From: Desulfuromonadales bacterium
GTDB lineage: Bacteria > Desulfobacterota > Desulfuromonadia > Geobacterales > Pseudopelobacteraceae
DNA length: 11,002 nt
Direction: 5' to 3'
Assembly: GCA_015688915.1 (NCBI GenBank)
Contig: JAATGX010000225.1
Location: 1 to 11,002, forward strand
Shown: positions 5,634-11,002 of the stretch, piece after piece
How the letters are laid out: every line of letters begins with the position of its first letter
How positions within the stretch are numbered: position 1 is the stretch's first letter
The notes under the pieces: generated by a model
Told to the model about the DNA's origin: nothing
Databases searched by the model: none
The model's input: only the letters and a program-made list of their open reading frames with translations
Translations under genes and position numbers: made by a program

Positions 5634-7229
5634 ATGCGTATCGAAAGCGATATTCTTGTTATCGGCAGCGGCATCGCCGGCCTCTCCTATGCCCTTCAGG
5701 CAGCCAACCATGGCAGCGTCGCCATCGTCACCAAGCGTGATATCTCCGAATCCGCCACCAAGTACGCCCAGGGCGGCATCGCTTCGGTCTTTTCGGCCGA
5801 GGACTCGTTCGATGCCCACATTGACGACACCCTGGTGGCGGGCGCCGGCGTCTGCCACGAAGATGTGGTCAGAATGGTGGTGGAGGAAGGGCCCCAGACC
5901 ATCCGCAACCTGATCGAATGGGGGGTCAAGTTCACCACCAGCGGCGAATCCTACGACCTGACCCGGGAGGGGGGGCACAGCGCCCGCCGCATCCTGCACG
6001 CCGAAGACATCACCGGCCGCGAGATCGAACGCGCCTTGGTGGAGGCCGTGCGCCAGCATCCCAATATACAGGTTTACGAACATCACATCGCCATTGATCT
6101 GATCACGGCGGCCAAGGTCGAGCGGCGTTCCCTGGAGCACAACCGTTGCCTGGGAGCCTATGCGCTGGACAAGACCAACGGCCGGGTAATGACCTTTTCC
6201 GCCAAGATCACGCTCCTGGCCAGCGGCGGCGCCGGCAAGGTCTACCTCTACACCTGCAACCCGGACGTGGCCTCGGGCGACGGGGTGGCCATGGCCTACC
6301 GCGCCGGCGCCACCGTGGGCAACATGGAATTCATGCAGTTCCATCCCACCACCCTGTTCCATCCGCTTGCCAAGTCATTCCTGATCTCCGAGGCGGTGCG
6401 CGGCGAGGGCGCCATCCTGCGCCGCCGCGACGGCACGGCCTTTATGGAGAAATACCACAAGCTGAAAGACCTGGCGCCGCGGGACATCGTGGCCAGGGCC
6501 ATCGACAACGAGATGAAGACCAGCGGCGACGATTGCGCCTTCCTGGACATCACCCACGAACCGGCCGATTTCGTGCGCCGCCGCTTCCCCAACATCTATC
6601 AGACCTGCATGGAATTTGGCCTGGACATGACCAAAGAGTGGCTGCCCGTGGTCCCGGCTGCCCATTACCTGTGCGGAGGGGTGGCGGTCAATGCCGATGC
6701 CGAAACCGACCTCCCCGGACTGTACGCCATCGGTGAAGCTGCCTTCACCGGCCTGCACGGCGCCAACCGTCTGGCCAGCAACTCGCTCCTGGAGGCGGCG
6801 GTCTACGCCGGCCGCGCCTACAAACATTCCACCGGGGTGCTGAAGACGTTGCAGCACGACCGGCGCGAACTGCCCGAATGGGATGCGAGCACGGCCACTA
6901 ACAGCGACGAGATGGTGGTCGTCTCCCAGAACTGGGACGAGATCCGGCGCTTCATGTGGAACTACGTGGGCATCGTTCGTTCCGACAAACGGCTGGAACG
7001 GGCCATGCGGCGCATCAAGCTGATCCAGGACGAGATTGAGGAGTACTACTGGAACTTCATTGTTACCTCGGACCTGGTCGAACTGCGCAACATAGCGACC
7101 GTGGCCGAGTTGATCGTGACCTGTGCCCAGATGCGCAAGGAGTCCCGAGGCCTTCACTACAACATCGACTACCCCGAGCGGGACGACACCGCCTGGAAAA
7201 GGGATACGTTTATCAAAAAGCAATTCTGA
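5634..7229 (+). CDS. nadB: L-aspartate oxidase
   Basis: NadB oxidises L-aspartate to iminoaspartate with FAD; NadA then condenses it with dihydroxyacetone phosphate to quinolinate in de novo NAD synthesis. The 531-aa length fits. The N-terminal FAD-binding fold is DILVIGSGIAGLSYA (6-20), followed by the family's SATKYAQGGIASV (40-52) and REGGHSARRI (111-120). HYLCGGVAV and the GLHGANRLASNSLLEAAVY block close the FAD domain, and the helical C-terminal domain of the succinate dehydrogenase/fumarate reductase flavoprotein family ends near RGLHYNIDYP. The lack of a fumarate-reductase operon context supports NadB over SdhA. A good ribosome-binding site and promoter precede the gene. A chorismate mutase follows after 75 nt. 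Confidence 0.95.
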   Translation: MRIESDILVIGSGIAGLSYALQAANHGSVAIVTKRDISESATKYAQGGIASVFSAEDSFDAHIDDTLVAGAGVCHEDVVRMVVEEGPQTIRNLIEWGVKFTTSGESYDLTREGGHSARRILHAEDITGREIERALVEAVRQHPNIQVYEHHIAIDLITAAKVERRSLEHNRCLGAYALDKTNGRVMTFSAKITLLASGGAGKVYLYTCNPDVASGDGVAMAYRAGATVGNMEFMQFHPTTLFHPLAKSFLISEAVRGEGAILRRRDGTAFMEKYHKLKDLAPRDIVARAIDNEMKTSGDDCAFLDITHEPADFVRRRFPNIYQTCMEFGLDMTKEWLPVVPAAHYLCGGVAVNADAETDLPGLYAIGEAAFTGLHGANRLASNSLLEAAVYAGRAYKHSTGVLKTLQHDRRELPEWDASTATNSDEMVVVSQNWDEIRRFMWNYVGIVRSDKRLERAMRRIKLIQDEIEEYYWNFIVTSDLVELRNIATVAELIVTCAQMRKESRGLHYNIDYPERDDTAWKRDTFIKKQF

Positions 7230-7266
7230 GTCCGATGGGCAACAGTCGGATCGGGTCAAGACAGTG

Positions 7267-7283
7267 CCGGTGCTTGGCACCGG
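7267..7283. other. GC-rich hairpin between nadB and chorismate mutase
   Basis: CCGGTGC (7267-7273) and GCACCGG (7277-7283) form a perfect 7-bp stem with a TTG loop. A weaker TCCGA/TCGGA pair lies just upstream. No T-run follows, so it is not a standard terminator; it may stabilise the nadB mRNA end or act as an attenuator ahead of the next gene. Confidence 0.5.
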
Positions 7284-7304
7284 AATCAGGAATGGAGAAT
7301 GCGG

Positions 7305-7598
7305 ATGGACATTAACGAGATACGAAAACGGATCGACCTGCTGGATGATGTCCTGCTGCGCATATTCAATGAGCGCGCCCGCCTGGCGCTTGAGATCGGC
7401 CACATGAAGAAGGGGTTGAATCTGCCGGTCTTTGACCCGACGCGGGAAAAACGCATCTTTGCCCGCATGAAGGAAGACAACCCCGGTCCCCTGGACGACG
7501 GCGCCATCGTCAGGTTGTTCGAAAGGGTGGTGGACGAATCCCGCCGCCTGGAGCGCATCATGTCCCATGGGGACGAGGAACTTGAAGTTTCAAATTAG
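7305..7598 (+). CDS. Chorismate mutase, AroQ class
   Basis: This is a stand-alone 97-aa helical AroQ enzyme that rearranges chorismate to prephenate, the branch toward Phe and Tyr. Aligned by eye to the E. coli P-protein mutase domain, the active-site set is present: Arg7, Arg24, Lys35, Asp44, Arg47, Glu48 and Ser79 stand for E. coli Arg11, Arg28, Lys39, Asp48, Arg51, Glu52 and Ser84, while Gln88 is replaced by Glu83, as in the yeast-type enzymes. I start at the ATG at 7305 because GGAG (7294-7297) is 7 nt away; the ATG at 7299 would be only 1 nt from it. The gene lies 15 nt before the DAHP-synthase-like regulatory domain, which suggests a joint role in controlling aromatic amino acid synthesis. 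Confidence 0.88.
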   Translation: MDINEIRKRIDLLDDVLLRIFNERARLALEIGHMKKGLNLPVFDPTREKRIFARMKEDNPGPLDDGAIVRLFERVVDESRRLERIMSHGDEELEVSN

Positions 7599-7613
7599 GG
7601 GAGATGATTCAAC

Positions 7614-7823
7614 ATGCTTATAATCATGAAAAAACATGCGCCGGAAGAAGCGCTGGACCAGATAAAGGAATACCTGATCACCCGTGATTTCGACATCCAT
7701 CAATCGACCGGAGCCAACCGCACCATCATCGGGGTGATCGGCGACACGGACACGCTGGATGATCACGAGATCGAGTCCATGCCGGGGATAAGTCAGGTGG
7801 TAAGGATCAGAAGAGACGATTGA
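7614..7823 (+). CDS. Stand-alone DAHP synthase ferredoxin-like (regulatory) domain protein
   Basis: This 69-aa protein matches, end to end, only the N-terminal ferredoxin-like domain of type I-beta 3-deoxy-7-phosphoheptulonate (DAHP) synthase, the domain that in Thermotoga maritima binds Phe/Tyr and closes over the barrel. The markers are MLIIMKKHAPEEALDQI, the NRTIIGVIGDTD strand-turn and the final ISQVVRI. The protein stops where the catalytic (beta/alpha)8 barrel would begin, and no barrel sequence follows in any frame I read. AGGGGAG (7597-7603) is 10 nt before the ATG. Coupling to the chorismate mutase gene suggests it may regulate the mutase or a barrel-only DAHP synthase in trans. It could instead be the relic of a truncated aroF, but the clean ends argue for a functional small protein. 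Confidence 0.75.
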   Translation: MLIIMKKHAPEEALDQIKEYLITRDFDIHQSTGANRTIIGVIGDTDTLDDHEIESMPGISQVVRIRRDD

Positions 7824-7867
7824 GGCGTTGAAAATCCATCCCACATGCCTTCTCATTCACCATATGC

Positions 7868-8219
7868 TCACGTGGTCTCAGGGGAATGTTTTTCCGTCTC
7901 ACGCCGATAGATCGGGCAGAAACGGAACTTATCGCCGCAAACCTCAAGAATCCTGGGGATGCTCTCACTGGAAATGACCCTGCAGTGGCATTCTGAAAAC
8001 GGTTCCCTCACAAAAATACAGATTTGTGCCCTTAGGGCGGTAGGGTGTGTACAGTTCGAATCTGATGTTTTCGGCCGCATGACATGCCTCGCAACTGAAG
8101 TTGGAACGACGTCGGCACCTGACCGGACGCAGCCTTTTCATAGCAATAGGGATGCCATCAAGATAACCGACTGGTTTCATGTCATAAAACACAAAAAGCC
8201 CCAACCTCGCACTACCCAT
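7868..8219 (-). pseudogene. Possible frameshifted Cys-rich (zinc-ribbon-like) protein gene
   Basis: Two minus-strand frames overlap. The upstream one (8219 to 7965) includes CRRRSNFSCEACHAAENI and KGTNLYFCEG. The downstream one (to 7868) includes SECHCRVISS, EVCGDKFRFC and PIYRRE. Joined by a one-base shift near 7985-8010 they give a protein of about 115 aa with spaced Cys pairs, like a small zinc-binding protein. Possible starts are the ATG at 8217-8219, 8178-8180 or 8138-8140, none with a good ribosome-binding site. I do not recognise the family, and the joining is an inference. Confidence 0.3.
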
Positions 8220-8287
8220 AATGGATAGTCAAAGCTGACCAAAATGGCGTGCATCACAACGCCCCCTCGAACCTGTGCACTACCCAT
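8209..8287. repeat. 11-nt direct repeat pair and imperfect palindrome
   Basis: GCACTACCCAT occurs at 8209-8219 and 8277-8287, with starts 68 nt apart. The first copy is half of an imperfect palindrome, ACTACCCAT-A-ATGGATAGT (8211-8229, one mismatch). These could be regulator binding sites or scars of a lost element. Confidence 0.45.
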
Positions 8288-8376
8288 CAGTTTTTCAAAC
8301 TTAAAGCGAAAAAACAACGGCGACACGCAACGGATATCCACTAGGGAGGGTTCATGTTCGGGGAGCGGTGAGATTG

Positions 8377-9729
8377 TTACAGTCCGTACTTCTCCAGCAT
8401 ACGCTTGAAACGCCGGTATTCGACGTCAAGCAGGCGTGCGGCTTCCATCCTTTTGCCGCCGGCAGCGTCCAGTGCCTGCCTGACGGCCTGTCGTTCCAAC
8501 TGGTCAAGGGTTTGTGGACGGAGCAAGACAGCGGGACCCGTGCGGTCCGGCACGGTGAGGATACTGGACAGGCACTCGGTGGTCAATGACTCCCCGGCAA
8601 ACAGGGCGCCGCGTTTCATGGCGCTTTTGAGTTCACGGACATTGCCGGGCCACGGGTATTGCCCGAGCGCCATCAGCACTTCTTCCGTGATGTACGGCGG
8701 GGTCTTGCTCAATTCCAGCGCCGCCTCGCGCAGGAACATCCGCGCCATGGCCGGAATGTCCCCGCTCCTCTCCCTGAGCGGCGGGATGAAGATAACCAGG
8801 TCGCTGAGGCGGTAATAGAAATCCTCCCGGAAACGCCCCGCGCGCGCCTCAGCAAGGAGGTCGCGATTGCTGGCCGCAATGATACGCACGTCCACATCAA
8901 CCGGCGCACTGCTCCCCACGGGATAAAAGCGCTTGTCCTCCACCGCGCGCAGGAGTTTGGCCTGGATCGAGGGAGGCGCGCAGTCCACGTCGTCGAGAAA
9001 CAGGGTCCCGCCATGGGCGGCCTCAAAAAGCCCTTTGCGCGTTTTGACCGCCCCGGTGAACGCCCCCCTGACATGGCCGAAAAGCTCGCTTTCCACCAGC
9101 GACTCGGGTATGGAGCCCAGGGGAGCGGGGATAAACGGGGAGTTCTTGCGGGTTCCCATGCCGTGGATCAGTGAGGCGAGATGGGACTTTCCCACCCCGG
9201 TCTCCCCTTGCAGGATTACGGAAAAACCGGTATCGGCTATATGCTGGACCTGACGGATGACCTCCCGGATAGCCGGGCTTCCCCCCAGTACGTGTTCGAG
9301 CGACGCCTGTTCGGACCGCTTTGCACGTTCCAGCTCGATCCGTTGCAGCAGGGGGGTAGCGGTCCGGGTAATGACCTCGACCAGTTGCCGGCTGTCGAGC
9401 GGCTTGCGAACATAGGCGGAGACACCCAGTTCGACAGCCTTGAGCAGATAGGTCGTTTCAGTGAATGCGGTGCAGATGATGATCGGCATGTCCGGTGCGA
9501 TCTTTCTGATATGCTCTGCCATCTCCAATCCATCCATCACCGGCATCTGGATATCGCTCACCACGATGTCGGGACGTTCGCGTTTGAAGATATCCAGCGC
9601 CTCCCGACCGTCGCCGGCGCAGACCACGCGGTCGAAATACATCTCGAGCACGATGCGGACGCGCTCGCGCAGGAGCGGTTCGTCTTCCACATACAGGACG
9701 TTCAGGTGCAGCATATCGTTCATCGTCAT
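8377..9729 (-). CDS. NtrC-family sigma-54-dependent response regulator
   Basis: A 450-aa three-domain activator. The receiver (about 5-120) has the acidic pair in YVEDE, the phospho-acceptor Asp59 in VVSDIQMP and the conserved Lys in YVRKPLD. The AAA+ domain (about 145-375) has Walker A GETGVGKS (175-182), the sigma-54-contacting GAFTGA (222-227), AASNRDL, the REDFYYRL arginine-finger region and YPWPGNVREL. A Fis-type helix-turn-helix is at about 408-450. Unusually, Walker B reads LFLDDVD, with Asp247 for the catalytic Glu, and the Asn of the switch pair is Pro203. The start is the ATG at 9727-9729 because GGAGGG lies 8 nt upstream; the GTG three codons earlier almost abuts it. It probably answers the histidine kinase upstream. 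Target promoters are not visible here. Confidence 0.9.
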   Translation of the reverse strand: MTMNDMLHLNVLYVEDEPLLRERVRIVLEMYFDRVVCAGDGREALDIFKRERPDIVVSDIQMPVMDGLEMAEHIRKIAPDMPIIICTAFTETTYLLKAVELGVSAYVRKPLDSRQLVEVITRTATPLLQRIELERAKRSEQASLEHVLGGSPAIREVIRQVQHIADTGFSVILQGETGVGKSHLASLIHGMGTRKNSPFIPAPLGSIPESLVESELFGHVRGAFTGAVKTRKGLFEAAHGGTLFLDDVDCAPPSIQAKLLRAVEDKRFYPVGSSAPVDVDVRIIAASNRDLLAEARAGRFREDFYYRLSDLVIFIPPLRERSGDIPAMARMFLREAALELSKTPPYITEEVLMALGQYPWPGNVRELKSAMKRGALFAGESLTTECLSSILTVPDRTGPAVLLRPQTLDQLERQAVRQALDAAGGKRMEAARLLDVEYRRFKRMLEKYGL

Positions 9730-9826
9730 TACCCACACCCTCCGGGACCGGTTCAGGTCCGCCGCCCGCTTGCTCGATGGAAACAGTCTCGGATGCCGCC
9801 CGCTTTACAACATGGCACGTATCCCC

Positions 9827-10357
9827 CTAGATGTGAACCGTCAGGGTAAAAAAGGAATACTGGCCGTCGATATCCCGAACCGAGTATTCGAGCCTGGTCT
9901 TTGACCGCCTGGCCACCTCCATCAGCCCGAGTCCCGCTCCCCGGGCACCCGGAGGGATTTCGCTCCGCAGTTGCCGGCGGATCAGCTTCTTCAGGGCATC
10001 GGGGTCAAGGCTGTTGATATGATCGATCCGGGAAACCAGGGTGTCGATGTCCGGCTGCATGATCACGTTCCCGGCGGTGACGGCATAGGTTTCGCTCTGT
10101 TTGGCGATGAGAATGGTGGCCGACCCGGTGTCGCCGGTGGGAAGGTTGCGCAGCATCTGGTAGTTGCGGACGTTCTGGGCCAGTTCGATGTAGGCGGCAA
10201 ATACATCCTGCACCGCCATGCGGGTGATATCCTCGGCTTCCAGGTAGTTCTTGATGGCGGTTCCCATCTCTTCGATGATGCTGTGGGAAAAGGGCCCGTT
10301 AAAGCACATCATGATGCCTTCCCGCGAGAACTGTTCCCGAAGTTGGAAGAGATCCAT
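9827..10357 (-). CDS. SiaB-family (DUF6272) protein kinase
   Basis: A 176-aa protein of the SiaB family, GHKL-fold Ser/Thr kinases that in Pseudomonas phosphorylate the partner SiaC and so tune the diguanylate cyclase SiaD. The ATP-site N box is in AAYIELAQNVRNYQ (Glu58 and Asn62), and the glycine box is in GARGAGLGLMEVARRS (about 138-152). The C-terminal strands DGQYSFFTLTVHI end the fold. A strong AAGGAGG lies just upstream of the ATG. It sits between a histidine kinase gene (68 nt) and a response regulator gene (97 nt) on the same strand. No SiaC, SiaA or SiaD homologue is in the window, so its substrate is open. Family assignment is good; function is transferred from the family. Confidence 0.82.
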   Translation of the reverse strand: MDLFQLREQFSREGIMMCFNGPFSHSIIEEMGTAIKNYLEAEDITRMAVQDVFAAYIELAQNVRNYQMLRNLPTGDTGSATILIAKQSETYAVTAGNVIMQPDIDTLVSRIDHINSLDPDALKKLIRRQLRSEIPPGARGAGLGLMEVARRSKTRLEYSVRDIDGQYSFFTLTVHI

Positions 10358-10405
10358 TGTTTCCTCCTTGCTGGCCGTCAGCGGTTATTCCGCCACATAC
10401 GAGAC

Positions 10406-10430
10406 CCTGACCCGAATCTCCGAGGTCAGG
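10406..10430. repeat. 7-bp inverted repeat at the end of the histidine kinase gene
   Basis: CCTGACC (10406-10412) and GGTCAGG (10424-10430) flank an 11-nt loop and overlap the kinase stop codon. There is no T-run after it on the minus strand, so it is not an intrinsic terminator; it may protect the mRNA 3' end of the upstream gene. Confidence 0.35.
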
Positions 10431-11002
10431 CTCCGTTCAGTTCGATCGTAAACACGGTTCCGTCGGGGCCGCTCCTGAAATCCAGGTGCCCCTGCATACT
10501 CTCCTCAATGATCAGGCGCGACATGTAGAGTCCGATACCGGTCCCCTTGCCCTCGGGCTTGGTCGTAAAATACGGTTCAAACACCCGCCCGGCAATCTCG
10601 GGGGGGATTCCCCAGCCGTTGTCGCGCACCTCGATCACCACCTTGTTGTCCCTGCCGGCTATGGAAAGCGTAATCTCATCGTTATCGTCCAGGCCGGCAC
10701 CCTGCCCCGCCGGCCGGCTCTTCAGGCGACGTTCAAGGATCGCGTCGCGGCTGTTGCTGACCAGGTTGAGCACGACCTGCTTGAACTCGTTGGGATATCC
10801 GCTGACCTCGATCGGCGCCCCGGAACGATCGATCACCCGCAAGCTGATGCCCGAGGCGGCAAACTGCGGACCCTGAACGATGTTGGTGTTGACGATAGCG
10901 GGAAGATTGTAGACCAACAAATTCTCGCCGCCCTCGCGATTGAACTGGGCATAGCCGAGACCGTAGCCCGCGCGAACGACCGTCTTTGAATCGAGCGAGT
11001 AC
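10426..11002 (-). CDS. Sensor histidine kinase catalytic domain, preceded in frame by TonB-receptor-like sequence (truncated by window edge)
   Basis: The last ~145 residues are a typical HATPase_c domain: N box YPNEFKQVVLNLVSNSRDAI, G1 box VIEVRDNGWGIPP, F box VFEPYFTTKPEG, and G2 box GKGTGIGLYMSRLIIEES, ending TVFTIELNGA. It would phosphorylate the response regulator encoded two genes downstream. Upstream of about 10872 the same frame reads KTVVRAGYGLGYAQFNREGG and then ENLLVYNLPAIVN, which is not a kinase dimerisation domain but resembles the barrel of Oar-type TonB-dependent receptors. No His box is present before the window edge. A normal start cannot be given: the TTG at 10918-10920 lies inside the TonB-like part. 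Kinase identity of the C-terminus is strong; the status of the fused part is open. Confidence 0.8.
   Translation of the reverse strand, partial: YSLDSKTVVRAGYGLGYAQFNREGGENLLVYNLPAIVNTNIVQGPQFAASGISLRVIDRSGAPIEVSGYPNEFKQVVLNLVSNSRDAILERRLKSRPAGQGAGLDDNDEITLSIAGRDNKVVIEVRDNGWGIPPEIAGRVFEPYFTTKPEGKGTGIGLYMSRLIIEESMQGHLDFRSGPDGTVFTIELNGA

Larger units (their letters stand above)
7824..8376. other. Gene-poor gap, 553 nt
   Basis: No intact gene is convincing here. The minus strand carries two overlapping frames that may be one frameshifted Cys-rich gene. The right part holds an 11-nt direct repeat, an imperfect palindrome at 8211-8229 and an AT-rich stretch before the end of the response regulator gene. 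Confidence 0.5.

Noticed and set aside
6375..7568. Long 397-aa minus-strand frame opposite nadB and chorismate mutase
   Set aside because: It is an antisense shadow of two well-supported genes in G+C-rich sequence; it matches no family I recognise.
8053..8063. 11-nt match (AGTTCGAATCT) to the T arm of tRNA-Arg (5470-5480), a possible att duplicate
   Set aside because: It is short, corresponds to the T-loop consensus, does not extend to the tRNA 3' end, and lies within another possible gene.
8290..8340. T-rich run (minus strand) after the response regulator, considered as an intrinsic terminator
   Set aside because: Six T residues are present, but the sequence before them gives only a 3-bp GCG/CGC stem, too weak to call.
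9730..9826. TGGCACG near 9812, considered as a sigma-54 -24 element
   Set aside because: No matching -12 GC/TTGC element follows at the required spacing, and it is on the strand opposite to the genes.
1..11002. CRISPR array or defence island
   Set aside because: No regularly spaced repeats, cas-like or toxin-antitoxin pairs were seen; RecB is the only nuclease and is a housekeeping one.

Overview
The window looks like chromosome from a G+C-rich, Gram-negative deltaproteobacterium of the Geobacter/Pelobacter type (Desulfuromonadota). That is an inference from the mix of families: a RecB nuclease, a PilZ protein, a DUF1858 CxxC protein, a SiaB-family kinase with an NtrC-type regulator, and a stand-alone DAHP-synthase regulatory domain beside an AroQ chorismate mutase. 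No rRNA or other taxonomic marker is present, so the genus is not certain.

Layout. Positions 1-770 (+) carry the 3' end of recB. It faces a leftward group at 810-3235: rsmD and coaD overlap by 4 nt and are followed by a small DUF1858 CxxC protein and a membrane-anchored PilZ protein with an intact c-di-GMP motif. Divergent from rsmD, with plausible promoters on both sides, is an exported Adhesin_E-like/TPR protein (3426-4367, +). Positions 4370-5417 are unlike the rest: AT-rich in part, with an N-terminally truncated S24 (LexA/phage-repressor type) peptidase fragment, an unknown exported 121-aa protein, a 24-codon signal-peptide-like ORF and a repeat-bearing ORF fragment, ending at a tRNA-Arg(UCG) gene. 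I read this as a decayed integrated element.

Positions 5567-7823 (+) hold a biosynthetic group: a good sigma-70 promoter, nadB (first step of NAD synthesis), an AroQ chorismate mutase, and a 69-aa protein that corresponds to only the ferredoxin-like regulatory domain of type I-beta DAHP synthase. Positions 7824-8376 hold no intact gene, only a possible frameshifted Cys-rich gene on the minus strand and short repeats.

The right end (8377-11002, -) is a signalling group: the catalytic end of a sensor histidine kinase, a SiaB-family GHKL protein kinase, and a sigma-54-dependent response regulator. Two things stand out. The regulator has lost both residues of the AAA+ 'glutamate switch' while keeping Walker A and GAFTGA. 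The histidine-kinase reading frame does not continue into a dimerisation domain toward the window edge but into what reads as a TonB-dependent receptor barrel, a chimera that is either a real fusion or an assembly or deletion junction.

I did not find a clear new defence or mobile system. The items best worth a second look are the kinase/TonB junction, the regulator's switch loss, the split DAHP-synthase domain, and the element remnant by the tRNA.
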